64,000 nt of DNA from Methylomonas rhizoryzae (GCF_008632455.1 NZ_CP043929.1:310001-374000); one strand, 5' to 3'; positions 34,497 through 44,278 are shown, counted from the stretch's first letter. Notes: generated by a model from the sequence alone, not told the origin. Numbers and translations: made by a program.

Positions 34497-35342
34497 ATGA
34501 ATCTCGACATAAACACGGACAAATTATCGAAATTGACCGACACCGCTCTTGCCCATTTAACCGAAGTAGGCTTGAAAGTCATAGGCGCGCTGCTGCTGTT
34601 TCTGATCGGCCGCTGGCTGATCAAGATTGCGATCCGCTTGATGTCCGCCGCATTCGACCGTCAGCATTTCGACCACACACTGGTCAGCTACATCAGCTCC
34701 GTGGTGTCGGTAGGCTTGAATGTTGTACTGATCATCGCATTGCTGGGCTATTTCGGCGTGGAAACCACCTCTTTTGCCGCATTGATTGCTGCGATGGGTA
34801 TCGCCATCGGCGCGGCTTGGGCCGGCCTATTGGCCAACTTCGCCGCCGGCGCGTTTCTGATCGTGTTGCGCCCGTTCAAAGTAGGCGACTTCGTAACCAT
34901 GGCCGGCCTCACCGGAACTGTCAAGCAAATCGGCTTGTTCGCGACGACCATCAATACCCCGGATAACGTGATGGCCGCTATCGGCAACAACAAAATCTTC
35001 TCGGACAATATCCAGAATTTTTCGGCCAACCCCTATCGCCGGGTCGAGCGTATCGCACAGCTAGCTCACGGCGTAGATCCGAATGACGCAATACGCCGTT
35101 TGCAACAGGCATTGGCAAGCATTCCTAACGTATTGACCGACCCTACCCCCAGCGTGGAAATATTGGATTTCAACCTGTACGGCACGGTGTTGGCCGTGCG
35201 GCCGTTTTGCCACAACGACCATTATTGGCAAGTCTATTTCGATACCAATCAGGCAATTGCCCGGGAGTTTGCAGCGGCCGGCTACCCGATACCGGAACAG
35301 CGTTGGGTCACCCGGCAATTGGACGCGCCGGCCGCACCCTAA
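34497..35342 (+). CDS. MscS-family mechanosensitive channel
   Basis: 281 residues from the ATG at 34497 with ACGAGG upstream; the frame is open to 34464. Three membrane helices (about 22-45, 62-84, 90-120) end in the glycine/alanine-rich pore helix AALIAAMGIAIGAAWAGLLANFAAGAFLIVLRPF, diagnostic of MscS. A beta domain (VGDFVTMAGLTGTVKQIGLFATTI) and the cytoplasmic cage follow. It releases solutes on hypo-osmotic shock. A GC-rich hairpin without a T run follows at 35370-35390. Confidence 0.92.
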   Translation: MNLDINTDKLSKLTDTALAHLTEVGLKVIGALLLFLIGRWLIKIAIRLMSAAFDRQHFDHTLVSYISSVVSVGLNVVLIIALLGYFGVETTSFAALIAAMGIAIGAAWAGLLANFAAGAFLIVLRPFKVGDFVTMAGLTGTVKQIGLFATTINTPDNVMAAIGNNKIFSDNIQNFSANPYRRVERIAQLAHGVDPNDAIRRLQQALASIPNVLTDPTPSVEILDFNLYGTVLAVRPFCHNDHYWQVYFDTNQAIAREFAAAGYPIPEQRWVTRQLDAPAAP

Positions 35343-35423
35343 ATAAACATCGCAAGGCTTGGACTTTAACGGCCGGCGCCACGCCGGCCGCATCGAATCG
35401 GCAAAGGCGCTACCCGTGCGTTT

Positions 35424-36443
35424 TTAACCTTCATTGATGGAGAAGCCGTCTTCCATCCCCTGCTCGCGCTTATCCCATTCGTCTCGAATTTTCAAAACGT
35501 CGGGCAAGCGGCTTAAAAACACCTGCACCAAGCCCTCGTCGAAATGGTTGCCTGCGTTATCTTGAAAATACCCCAAGATGCGATCCAACGGCCATACGTC
35601 TTTATACGACCGTTTCATCGACAGTGCGTCGAACACGTCGGCCACTGCGACGATACGCGCGGATTCCGGTATTTGTTTCCCCGACAAACCGTTCGGGTAA
35701 CCGCTGCCGTCCCATTTTTCATGATGATTCAGCGCGACCTCCGCGGCTAATTGAAACACCGGCGCGTTGCTTTGTTTTAAGATGCCGTAGCCGATTTGGG
35801 TGTGGGTTTTCATGATGGCCCATTCATCCGCATTCAATTTGCCGGGCTTTTTCAATACCGAATCCGGAATGCCGATTTTGCCGGTATCGTGCATAGGCGC
35901 GGCTAATTCCAATAATTTACAGCGGTCGGAGTCCCAACCTACCGCTTCCGCCAACAGCCGGCTATAGGCCGCCATCCGCCAAATATGCATGCCGGTATCG
36001 GTATCGTTGTAATGGCCGGCTCTGCCCAACATATGCACGGCATCGCGGTAACTTTTTTCCAGCGTCTCGGTTTTGACGAGCGACAAATGCGTTTTTACCC
36101 TTGCTTGCACAATAGGCACCGACACCGGTTTGGCGATGTAATCCACCGCTCCGACGTCGAATCCGGCTTTTTCGTCGATTTCATGGTTCATGCCGGTGAT
36201 AAAAATGATAGGGATATGTTCGGTCGCGGCATTGCTCTTCAAGCGGCGGCAAACTTCGTAACCGTCCATATCCGGCATTTGCACGTCCAGCAATATCAAA
36301 GCCGGCCGGTGCTTTTTAACCGCGCACAAGGTTTCTTCGCCGCTACGGGCAAACACGAGTGCGTACCTATCCTTTAATGCCATGCGCAAAATACCCAGGT
36401 TATAGGGTTCGTCGTCTACACAGAGTATGGGACCGCCGGACAT
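35424..36443 (-). CDS. Response regulator with HD-GYP domain
   Basis: 339 residues. A receiver domain (residues 5-125) has the acidic pair in CVDDEP, phospho-acceptor Asp in LILLDVQMPDMDGYE, and Lys in DYIAKPVS. An HD-GYP domain follows: HDTGKIGIPDSVLKKPGKL near 187, HHEKWDGSGYPNGLSGKQIP near 241, and VADVFDAL. It probably degrades cyclic-di-GMP when phosphorylated. It starts 15 bp after the hybrid kinase gene ends, on the same strand, so the kinase is its likely partner. Confidence 0.93.
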   Translation of the reverse strand: MSGGPILCVDDEPYNLGILRMALKDRYALVFARSGEETLCAVKKHRPALILLDVQMPDMDGYEVCRRLKSNAATEHIPIIFITGMNHEIDEKAGFDVGAVDYIAKPVSVPIVQARVKTHLSLVKTETLEKSYRDAVHMLGRAGHYNDTDTGMHIWRMAAYSRLLAEAVGWDSDRCKLLELAAPMHDTGKIGIPDSVLKKPGKLNADEWAIMKTHTQIGYGILKQSNAPVFQLAAEVALNHHEKWDGSGYPNGLSGKQIPESARIVAVADVFDALSMKRSYKDVWPLDRILGYFQDNAGNHFDEGLVQVFLSRLPDVLKIRDEWDKREQGMEDGFSINEG

Positions 36444-36458
36444 ACCAATTCCCCCGAA

Positions 36459-39400
36459 TTACTGGTTGACCAATTGTTCTATCAGTCGTCGCGTTTCTCG
36501 TTCCGCTGCGCGAAAATCGAAGCCGTCCAGCATATCGAATAGCGGTTTTAACGCACGGTAAGGTAAATGCGCCGCCAATGCTTGCAATAGCGGCTCGGCT
36601 TGATCAGGGTTGTCGCTATCCAAGGCCTGCAATAATTCCTGCAACAAGCGTAGCGAAGCTTCAGCGTCGTTAACTTCCGCAACGGTTGTTGCGTCTATCG
36701 GCAACGGCGGAGCGATGCGGGCTATTGCCTGCAATGCAGCGTCCAATTCGGCTTGCAGCTTGCCAGACAACGCTTGCGCCGGTAAACCGGCTGCGAGCGC
36801 TTGCTCCAACTGTTCAGCCAAACGCCAAACCGTCATGACGGCCAAATTACTCGCAGTCCCTTTCAGTTTATGCACTAGCGCGTTGGCTTCGGCAATGCGT
36901 TTTGCGGCAAGCAACTCGCCGATTTCATAGCCGTCGCGGCCGTGCGCATCCGCAAATTTGCGCAAATATTTGTAATAGGTTGCCTCGTCGCCCCAACTGT
37001 GCAAACCTCTTGCCATGTCTATGACCATGTCGGCTTCCTCAGCCTTGCCCGGCTGTACCGGCAAGGTAGTCGCCGGAATATCCGGAATATAGCGTTGCAG
37101 CAAGGTCACTAATTCGTCCACGTCGAACGGTTTAGCCACGAAGCCGTTCAAGCCGGCCGCCAAAGCGGCAACTTGCTGATTTTTAAAAGCTCCCGCAGTT
37201 AATGCGATAATCGGCAACGACTTCAAACCCAGCACGTCCCGAATTTGCCGGGTAGTTTCGTAACCGTCCATCAGTGGCATCTGTATATCCATCAAGACCA
37301 CGTCAACGCCTTGGGTATTCAGGTTAAGCCATTCGAGTGCGACCGGTCCGTCATCCGCCACTTGGACGCTGCCGCCCTCCGCTTCCAATATGCGCCGCGC
37401 CATATCGCGGTTAATTTCGCTATCGTCCACCACCAGAATGCGCAAGCCCGCGAGGCGTTGCTTATCCGGCTCTGCGTAAACGGCATGGACGCCATGCTGC
37501 CCTAGGCGCTTACGCTTGGCTTCCGACACCGCGTTATATAGATTGGAGGCGGTAATCGGCTTGCTGAGCACCCCATCCGCTAGTTCGATTCCGGCTTGGC
37601 GCAGCAAGTTCTCGCGATCGTAAGCCGTGGCGATCAGGATGATAGGCGCAGCCGCGTCGCCCAGCGATTTTTTAATGCTGATGCCGGCTTCCAAGCCGCT
37701 CATACCGGGCATATACCAATCCAGCAAGACGATGTCGGGCAGCTTGTTCAGTTGAGCCTTTTGAAAAAACCGCTCCACGGCCTCTTCTCCCGAGCAAACT
37801 ACCTCGGGGTTCCAGCCGATGCTGCGCACCGTCGCCGCCAACATATCTCTGGCTACGGGGTGGTCGTCCGCAATCAAAACACCCTGAAACGCCATGGATG
37901 GATGCACAAAATCTTGCGACTCGACCAACTCCACCGGCAATTCGAACCAAAAATCGCTGCCTTTGCCCGGCTCGCTGGCCACGCCGATTTTTCCACCCAT
38001 TTTTTCGACCAGCCGGCGGCAAATGGTTAAACCCAAGCCAGTACCGCCGAAACGGCGCGAGGTGGAGCTGTCTTCCTGAGAGAAGGCGTTGAATATTTCC
38101 GCCTGCTTGTCCAGCGTTATGCCCTTGCCGGTATCTTTGACGCTAAAGCGGATGCGTTCGCTTCCCTGATGCCGAGGCAATCTGCTCGTCGTAATCAGCA
38201 CGCTGCCCTGATCGGTAAATTTCAAGGCATTGGTCACCAGATTGACCAGGATTTGCTCCAATCGCAAAGCGTCACCGCGCAAAAACTCCATACCCTGCGG
38301 TGCCGGGCCCATGCTTAATTCCACGTCGGTTTTATGCTCTACGGCCGACATCAATGTCGCGACATTGTCCAGCACGTCGTTGAGTCTAAATGGCGCGTGT
38401 TCGATTTCCAAATGCCCGGATTCGATTTTGGAGAAATCCAAAATATCGTTGATGATGCCGAGCAAAGAACGCCCGGCTACCCGGATTTTTTGTATGAGTT
38501 CCAACTGGTTGGCGTCCAGCTGGGTGCGTTCCAATAAATACGCCAAGCCGAGTACCGCATTCAGCGGGGTGCGGATTTCGTGACTCATATTGGCCAGAAA
38601 ATTACCTTTGACGCTGGCCAGGCGTTCCGCCTCCAGCCTAGCCGCCTGCAATTCTTCGGTGCGCTCGGTCACGCGCTTTTCCAGCCATTCGTTCATTTGC
38701 AAAATCGTATCTTGCGCGCGTTTACGTTCGGAAATATCGGCAATCGTGGCGAGTACGAACAATTTACGAGTATCCCGATATGGACTTAAGCCGATTTCAA
38801 TCGGAAATACGCTGCCGTCCTTGCGGGTACCGTATAAATCCCGTCCCGCGCCCATGGCCCTGCTGGTCGGCGCGCTCATGAATACCCGCCGTTGTGCGGC
38901 GTGCTGCGCGCGCATATCGTCTGGCAGCAACATTTCCACGCCGCGGCCTTGCACTTCGGACACCGCGTACCCGAACATCGATTCGAAAGCGGGATTCACC
39001 ATGACGATGCGGCCTGTCTCGTCCACTACTAACAGCGCATTGGTGTTGGCCTGAAACAACATCTCAAAGCTGGCTTGCGCATCCTGCAGCCGGCGGGTTG
39101 CTTCTATTTCGTTGCGCACCAAGGCCGCTTCTTTCTCGGCCTGCATTTTTCCCGCTTGGCTTTGCACCAAACGGGCGATACCTATAGCGAATAACAGCAA
39201 TACGATAAATGCCCCGAACAGCTTTGCCGGCCAAATGCTCCACGCCAATTGCCGCAGTGCCTCGTCCGGAAACCGGCACAGCACTGTCCAGCGTATTTTA
39301 TGCGACACGCTCGTATCTTTATCGAACGCCGGAACAACACGTTTCCAGGTCCAATATCCGTCGGGTAACCGCAGATTTCCGCTAGGTTTGTCGAGGATTT

Positions 39401-40220
39401 GTTGCCATAACCGCGGATTTTTAGTTCCTAAGCGGAAATCTTGTCCAAGCATGAAGCCCCATTCGTCGCTTTGTACCGGACTTTTCAGCCAATAACCGTC
39501 TCCGTTTAATAACATCACCCGATCGCCTGCCGGCCCGCTACTGGCAACAAAAGTCTCCAGCATCGAATCGGCCGAAACGTTGATGATCAAAATTCCCCGT
39601 GCCCCCCCATGTTGATCGAAGATCTTACCCGCAACTCGGATAGTTGCTTTATAAGGTCTTTCAATCTCGCCGTTTTCGACACTTAAATCGAGGGGAGAAA
39701 TGTAGACGACGCCGGGGGGCAGCGCCATCGTTTCGGAGAAGTAGTAACGCTGGCGCTTGTTCTGCAATTGCTCTTCAGGCACTACGCTCGGCCGGCCTTC
39801 GCGGTTATTGACCCTCACCCGCTCCATGCCGGCTTCGTCTATCCAGCGCACCTGATCATAACGGGGATTACGCGACAGCAACGATGTAAAAGACTGTTCG
39901 ATTTGCGCTAAGTATTGGCCGTTTTCCGCTTGATAAGCCGCCCTCACCGGTGCCTCGTTGATCAAGCTGTGCAAATGTCTGACCGGTATGGCCAATTCTT
40001 GAACTAAGCGGCCTGCCCCTAAATCGACATAGGCCTTTTCTTCGGCCAGAATGGTCGCCACTTCGGTCTTGATGCGCGATTCCGCTAAGGCCCAAGCGCC
40101 CGCGATAACCAGAACCGCTACCGGAACGAACAATAGTAGAAACTCTCTCGTTAGCTGAGATAGTCGGCTAGTGTTGGTTCGGCCAACGGATGGGGTTAAT
40201 TCGACCGGGATTTCAGCCAT
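36459..40220 (-). CDS. Hybrid sensor histidine kinase (Cache-PAS-HK-REC-REC-HPt)
   Basis: 1,253 residues from the ATG at 40220 (a TTG at 40274 would add 18). In order: TM1 (about 20-40), a periplasmic dCache-type sensor to about 330, TM2, a PAS domain (SFEMLFQANTNALLVVDETGRIV), HisKA with H in NMSHEIRTPLNAVLG, HATPase (NLVTNALKFTDQG, DTGKGI, GGTGLGL), receiver 1 (VLIADDHPVARDM, LLDWYMPGMSG), receiver 2 (LVVDDSEINRDM, LMDIQMPLMDG) and an HPt domain (LVHKLKGTASNLA). It is a complete phosphorelay whose output may be the downstream HD-GYP regulator. Confidence 0.92.
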   Translation of the reverse strand: MAEIPVELTPSVGRTNTSRLSQLTREFLLLFVPVAVLVIAGAWALAESRIKTEVATILAEEKAYVDLGAGRLVQELAIPVRHLHSLINEAPVRAAYQAENGQYLAQIEQSFTSLLSRNPRYDQVRWIDEAGMERVRVNNREGRPSVVPEEQLQNKRQRYYFSETMALPPGVVYISPLDLSVENGEIERPYKATIRVAGKIFDQHGGARGILIINVSADSMLETFVASSGPAGDRVMLLNGDGYWLKSPVQSDEWGFMLGQDFRLGTKNPRLWQQILDKPSGNLRLPDGYWTWKRVVPAFDKDTSVSHKIRWTVLCRFPDEALRQLAWSIWPAKLFGAFIVLLLFAIGIARLVQSQAGKMQAEKEAALVRNEIEATRRLQDAQASFEMLFQANTNALLVVDETGRIVMVNPAFESMFGYAVSEVQGRGVEMLLPDDMRAQHAAQRRVFMSAPTSRAMGAGRDLYGTRKDGSVFPIEIGLSPYRDTRKLFVLATIADISERKRAQDTILQMNEWLEKRVTERTEELQAARLEAERLASVKGNFLANMSHEIRTPLNAVLGLAYLLERTQLDANQLELIQKIRVAGRSLLGIINDILDFSKIESGHLEIEHAPFRLNDVLDNVATLMSAVEHKTDVELSMGPAPQGMEFLRGDALRLEQILVNLVTNALKFTDQGSVLITTSRLPRHQGSERIRFSVKDTGKGITLDKQAEIFNAFSQEDSSTSRRFGGTGLGLTICRRLVEKMGGKIGVASEPGKGSDFWFELPVELVESQDFVHPSMAFQGVLIADDHPVARDMLAATVRSIGWNPEVVCSGEEAVERFFQKAQLNKLPDIVLLDWYMPGMSGLEAGISIKKSLGDAAAPIILIATAYDRENLLRQAGIELADGVLSKPITASNLYNAVSEAKRKRLGQHGVHAVYAEPDKQRLAGLRILVVDDSEINRDMARRILEAEGGSVQVADDGPVALEWLNLNTQGVDVVLMDIQMPLMDGYETTRQIRDVLGLKSLPIIALTAGAFKNQQVAALAAGLNGFVAKPFDVDELVTLLQRYIPDIPATTLPVQPGKAEEADMVIDMARGLHSWGDEATYYKYLRKFADAHGRDGYEIGELLAAKRIAEANALVHKLKGTASNLAVMTVWRLAEQLEQALAAGLPAQALSGKLQAELDAALQAIARIAPPLPIDATTVAEVNDAEASLRLLQELLQALDSDNPDQAEPLLQALAAHLPYRALKPLFDMLDGFDFRAAERETRRLIEQLVNQ

Positions 40221-40720
40221 ACATTTAAGTCTATTACACGAGGCATCGGACCAGCGTCTAAGCTTATACGGCAAAATACGCTCAAAGTATAGGCTAGATA
40301 GCTTTCGTTAAGCGAGCAGCTTTCGAGTGGTGAAAACCGGCTAAGTAAGCGGACGGCATTTTCAGCGCAATTCGGTGAAAATGCCTGAATTTAAAAACTC
40401 TCGATAAGGCATCCTGCCGTTTGGAATAACGGCGGGCTAGACGGCGGATAAGGCGATTAGTGTTATCAATGCACGTACACCTAACGGTCATGAAGGTCTG
40501 GCAATCGCCCCGACAAATGAAAGGTCGTTTGGTAGGCGCGACGCATAGTCGCGATGAGGCCTTGCGAATCGCGGCTATGTGTCGTTCCCACCATGATTTT
40601 CATAGTAACAGATAAAACCAAGCGGATTGCATACTGACATTAACGGTTGATCAGAGTTTCAAAGCCGGTTAACGCCGGGGCCGGAGAACTGCCGGCTGCG
40701 CAACAGCTTGGGTTTCAAGT
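40221..40720. other. Intergenic stretch between MlaC-like and kinase genes
   Basis: 500 bp with no supported gene. It contains the diverged REP-like copy at 40514-40606. A 65-codon ORF at 40294-40491 (-) has no ribosome-binding site or family resemblance. Confidence 0.55.
40514..40606. repeat. REP-like palindrome, copy B (diverged)
   Basis: It begins CAAATGAAAG and ends near CATAGT, as in copy A at 14062-14135, with inner blocks GCGACGC and GTTCCCAC. The arms here contain mismatches and the centre is longer. This supports a dispersed, slowly decaying repeat family. Confidence 0.6.
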
Positions 40721-41359
40721 TTAATTACCGGCTGCGGCCGAAGACTGTTGATTGTGCTTGCGCAAATTGTCCAGTGTGCCTGTCAGAGAACCGCCGTTGG
40801 TTTCGATTTCGCTTCGAAACGAACTCCGGTAAGTGGCAACCAAACTCACCCCGTCGATCAGGATGTCATACACTTTCCAACTGCCTCGTTGTTGCAGCAT
40901 GCGGTAATCCACTGCTATGGGTTTACGCTCCGCCTGTAAGATTTGGGTTTTGATCAAGGTTTTTTGACCGCTGGGATCCGCGTCGCTCGGAAAAAACTTA
41001 AGCGACCAATTTTTGGCTTCGGCAAACCCTCTGGCGTACACCCGCATCAGCAAGGTTTTGAATTCGCGGCTGAATTCGGATCGCTCCGCCGGCGTAGCGG
41101 TTTTCCAATAGCTACCGAGCACCAAGCCGGATACCAAGTCGAAATCGATATACGGATCGATTTCGCTAGCGACGTAGTCCGATAGCTGCTTGAAATCTTG
41201 GTCCGCTCCCGCGCTTTGCAAGTGTTTCTGGATACGGCTCGATACGCTCTGCACAATGGCTTGCGGATCGTCCGCCGCACCGCCTACCGCAGCTTGAGTG
41301 CCGGCCGGTGTCAACACCGCTGCGGTAGCCAGCGTTATCGCCAATAAAAATGTTTTCAT
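40721..41359 (-). CDS. MlaC-like phospholipid-binding periplasmic protein
   Basis: 212 residues: a signal peptide (MKTFLLAITLATAAVLTPAGTQA), then a Ttg2D/MlaC domain with IDPYIDFDLVSGLVLGSYWKTATPAERSEFSREFKTLLMRVYA (residues about 70-112), KTLIKTQI and VYDILIDGVSLVATYRSSF, all typical. MlaC carries phospholipid between the membranes. The rest of the Mla operon is absent and the gene stands alone, so it may be a paralogue. Confidence 0.88.
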   Translation of the reverse strand: MKTFLLAITLATAAVLTPAGTQAAVGGAADDPQAIVQSVSSRIQKHLQSAGADQDFKQLSDYVASEIDPYIDFDLVSGLVLGSYWKTATPAERSEFSREFKTLLMRVYARGFAEAKNWSLKFFPSDADPSGQKTLIKTQILQAERKPIAVDYRMLQQRGSWKVYDILIDGVSLVATYRSSFRSEIETNGGSLTGTLDNLRKHNQQSSAAAGN

Positions 41360-41547
41360 GTCTGATCTCCGAGTCCGGTCCGTCTATTAAAAAAGCGAGG
41401 CGTAAGCAAAAGTACTCTGGAATCTGCCGGCAAAACCGCACATTCCTGAGCGCTAAGGTTACGCCCCGTTCACTAAACCATAAACCGTCGCAGGTTAAAA
41501 CACTCTTAAAGGCCTGGCGAAATAACCGGACTGCTCTTTTGCCGCCC

Positions 41548-41726
41548 CTATCCGGCTTTGTTCGCATTCGAACCGCTTTCGTCACGAGGCTCGTCATCCA
41601 GTCTGACTTCTTCAGCCGCGCTTTTCGGATTTTGTGCATCTTCCGCATACACAGCTATAGACATAGGCAATGCGGAAATCAGTACCAAGGAGCAGTTTTC
41701 CCGATGTGATGTATACGGTTTTTCAT
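41548..41726 (-). pseudogene. Small secreted peptide gene with a frameshift in its signal sequence
   Basis: A good ribosome-binding site (CGAGGAA) precedes the ATG at 41726, which reads MKNRIHHIGK and soon stops. After a shift of one base the sequence continues as a hydrophobic signal core (LVLISALPMSIAVYA) and an acidic tail (EDAQNPKSAAEEVRLDDEP) to the stop at 41548. An alternative start at 41817 gives an 89-residue frame through the same tail, but with no signal. It is either a small exported protein gene broken by a frameshift, or a base error. Confidence 0.5.
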
Positions 41727-42030
41727 CGTGTATTCCTCGTTGAATGACTAAAAACGGCTTCCCCACTATGCAATAACAACGCCACGGCCGTTCCATTTGG
41801 ACCGTTTTGGCAAGCATTCAACTAAGCTTTAGCTGATGTCCCTGCCGGTCCGACGCTTAGCCCTAACCGAATAAAAAGATCTTTTCCTCGCTCCTGCCGG
41901 CTTCGGACTATTTCAACCTTGTTTGCCTATTACCGAAACTTCTCTACTCTAAACGGCCTCCAACCGCGCGAGACTGTCCATTCGCGCAACCACAAACTAA
42001 CTTCATTTGACCCTATTCAAGGAGCATCCC
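41727..42030. other. Intergenic stretch between the small-peptide gene and yceI
   Basis: 304 bp with no gene or strong structure. Promoters for both flanking divergent genes are expected here, but none stood out. Confidence 0.5.
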
Positions 42031-42597
42031 ATGTTCAAGCCGCTTGCTATCGCCGCCGCCGTTAGTCTATGCAATATTCCGGCGCACGCAGCCGATCGCT
42101 ATACCATAGACAGCCGCCACACCTTTCCCAGTTTCGAAATCGACCACATGGGCTTTTCCACCCAACGCGGCCGCTTTGATAAAACGACGGGCAGCATCGA
42201 ATTGGATGCCGCCGCCGGCCAAGGCAGCGTAGACATCCGGGTAGAAGCGGCTTCTATCAGTACCGGCTTGGCGGAATTGGAAGACCGATTGCGTAGCGCG
42301 GATTTCTTCGACGCCGGGCAATTTCCGACCGTCACATTTAAATCGGACCGGTTAACCTTTACCGGCGAGCAATTAACCGGGGTGGATGGGATTTTGACGA
42401 TGCACGGCGTCAGCAAACCGGTGCACCTGGACGTGGAGCACTTTCAGTGCGCGATGAACCCCATCCGGATGAAATACGCCTGCGGCGCTAATGCGACCAC
42501 CACGCTCAAACGCTCCGATTTCGGGGTCAGCAAATACGTGCCTATGATTGCCGATCAGGTAAAAATCGCCATCCAAGTCGAAGCGTTCCGGGATTGA
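42031..42597 (+). CDS. yceI: YceI family periplasmic protein
   Basis: 188 residues from the ATG at 42031 with AAGGAG upstream. A signal peptide (to AHA near residue 20) precedes the lipocalin-like YceI domain: YTIDSRHTFPSFEIDHMGFSTQRGRF, LRSADFFDAGQFPTVTFKSDRL, GVSKPVHLDV. Members bind isoprenoid-type lipids. The domain is complete and of normal length. Confidence 0.92.
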   Translation: MFKPLAIAAAVSLCNIPAHAADRYTIDSRHTFPSFEIDHMGFSTQRGRFDKTTGSIELDAAAGQGSVDIRVEAASISTGLAELEDRLRSADFFDAGQFPTVTFKSDRLTFTGEQLTGVDGILTMHGVSKPVHLDVEHFQCAMNPIRMKYACGANATTTLKRSDFGVSKYVPMIADQVKIAIQVEAFRD

Positions 42598-42643
42598 CGC
42601 CGGGCGGGGCTAAGCTCTGAGAATATGGCTTAAGTCGCTATTC

Positions 42644-43291
42644 TCAGGGCTTTTCCATGTTTTGGATGAAGGTGTCGGCCTCGTCTATGGATTTTTCCAT
42701 CGCAGCGATCAATGTGGAAACGTCGGATTGCACGCTGCCTAACTGGCCTTTCAACGACGCTATCGCTTGCGCGTTCAAATTGTGTTTCAAATACAGCACT
42801 TGGTCGCGGAATACCGTCAGCACCGGCTGGATTTTGGCCTCCGCCTGCTTCATCGCCGCTATCAATTGTTTGTACTGAATTCGGGTGGCCGCCAGCTTTT
42901 GTTGGCTGTTGCGGCGCATGGCCACATTGCTGTATTGCAGCAACTCGGCTTCCCATTCGCTAAACAAGGCCTCGGACACATCTTCGATATCGCCGATACG
43001 TTTATGTACCTCGGTGGCCATCTTTTCGCTGGCTTGGTATTCGCCGTTCAATTTATCGTAACTCGCTTGCAAATCTCCGCCGTTGAACTGAGTCAATGCG
43101 GTGAACCGTTCCAATGCCGTTTTGAACTGTTGCTTGGTTTCTTGCTGGGTATCCCTGGCCTTTTCGACCCGATACACCATCACCTCCCGTTTAGGAATGC
43201 CGACTTGCTCCAAACCTTTGTAATAAAGACTGGAACAAGCCGTCAGGCCGACCAGCAAAACAGTTAAAACCAGTTGACGCGTTAAGTTCAT
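42644..43291 (-). CDS. DUF2959 family lipoprotein
   Basis: 215 residues with a lipobox (LTAC, Cys at residue 19) and an otherwise helical, coiled-coil-rich body: YYKGLEQVGIPKREVMVYRVEKARDTQQETKQQF is typical of DUF2959. Its function is unknown. It ends 46 bp from yceI, tail to tail. Membrane anchoring is expected from the lipid-modified cysteine. Confidence 0.88.
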   Translation of the reverse strand: MNLTRQLVLTVLLVGLTACSSLYYKGLEQVGIPKREVMVYRVEKARDTQQETKQQFKTALERFTALTQFNGGDLQASYDKLNGEYQASEKMATEVHKRIGDIEDVSEALFSEWEAELLQYSNVAMRRNSQQKLAATRIQYKQLIAAMKQAEAKIQPVLTVFRDQVLYLKHNLNAQAIASLKGQLGSVQSDVSTLIAAMEKSIDEADTFIQNMEKP

Positions 43292-43640
43292 GTTTCCTCC
43301 CGTTTATTGAGCTTTTGATGATAAAACATTCCGGCCGCAACCCTATCGAATCGCATCATGCAAATCATAATGACTGCGGATATTGACCGGTTTGTTGCCG
43401 ATTCTTGCGGACATGTACAAGCCTATCGGTTAGTTTTGAACTTGAACCGCATGGCGGCTTGAGGAATTTTTGGGACACTCCGGTACTTTAATTCTTATCT
43501 GTGAAAATTGGGAAACTTCAGCGTGTAAAGCCACGATTATGATCCCGGCTTTCGCGCTTTCAGGCTCATGTGTCATTGGACAAGACTGATAATTGCAAAA
43601 TCGACGGTTTTTTAGGATAATTAACAGGATATATTGAATT
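43292..43640. other. Intergenic stretch upstream of tRNA-Ser
   Basis: 349 bp with no supported gene. The tRNA promoter should lie in the last 60 bp, which are AT-rich (TAGGATAATTAACAGGATAT). No other feature was found. Confidence 0.5.
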
Positions 43641-43728
43641 GGAGAGATGGCCGAGCGGTCGAAGGCGCACGCCTGGAAAGTGTGTATACGGCAACGTATC
43701 GAGGGTTCGAATCCCTCTTTCTCCGCCA
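43641..43728 (+). tRNA. tRNA-Ser (anticodon GGA)
   Basis: 88 nt including an encoded CCA. The acceptor stem GGAGAGA pairs with TTTCTCC (one G-T), the D arm is GGCCGAGCGGTCGAAGG, the anticodon GGA is at 43675-43677, a long class II variable arm follows, and the T arm contains GGTTCGAATCC. It reads UCC and UCU serine codons. Confidence 0.95.
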
Positions 43729-43763
43729 ATTTAAGAGTCTGAAGACATCTCGGACGATCCAAG

Positions 43764-43797
43764 AAACCCGCAAGCGACAAGGCTTAGCGGGTTTTTT
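43764..43797 (+). terminator. Rho-independent terminator after tRNA-Ser
   Basis: Arms ACCCGC-AAGC and GCTT-A-GCGGGT, with one bulge, are followed by TTTTTT. They lie 36 bp after the tRNA end. Confidence 0.85.
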
Positions 43798-43815
43798 ATT
43801 GTCCATCGTCGTCTT

Positions 43816-44011
43816 ATGTCGTCTATTGACATACCGCCATTCGTAACGCCAAGCCCAAAGAAAAAACCCTATAAACTTCAGGACGAAAAGGGCTTTATCT
43901 GTTGGTTAATCCCAACGGATCCAAGTATTTCCGCTACAACTATCGCTGCGCCGGAAAGCGCAAGACGCTGGCGCTTGGCATCTACCCGGATACCGCTTTA
44001 AAAGACGCTAG
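43816..44011 (+). pseudogene. P4-type tyrosine integrase, frameshifted 5' fragment
   Basis: The frame opens MSSIDIPPFVTPSPKKKPYKLQDEKGF; after a one-base shift near 43895 it continues LLVNPNGSKYFRYNYRC and then AGKRKTLALGIYPDTALKDA. Together these are the DUF4102 N-terminal arm-binding domain of P4/CP4-type integrases. The rest (catalytic domain, about 300 residues) is missing. Its position directly after tRNA-Ser, pointing away, is the standard layout of an island integrated at a tRNA 3' end. Confidence 0.85.
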
Positions 44012-44278
44012 TAGTTCGTTCCATTAATATATTGACTAATTGAGCAAGCTCCAAGTCGAACTTTTTCCAGGCGAACATATTCGTAATCCCGGTCAACCGT
44101 TGGCGCCTTACCGGGAACCGGCGGCAAATAGGGAGCCGTTAAGCCGATGGCTTGAACCCCAGGTGTTGATCCCAGTCCACTGATAATGCCATTGCTGCAC
44201 CTCGTTAAATAAAGGTAAAACATCGACAATTTCGACGAATTTAAATAGATGGGGCGGTTAAATGCTTACGAAAAGCGA
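44012..44278. other. Intergenic stretch after integrase scar
   Basis: A 73-codon ORF at 44008-44229 (-) is present but lacks a ribosome-binding site and any recognisable motif; I do not call it a gene. The stretch is probably the eroded body of the former island. Confidence 0.4.

Noticed and set aside
44008..44229. A 73-codon ORF after the integrase scar
   Set aside because: No start signal and no recognisable motif; base pattern looks like eroded sequence.
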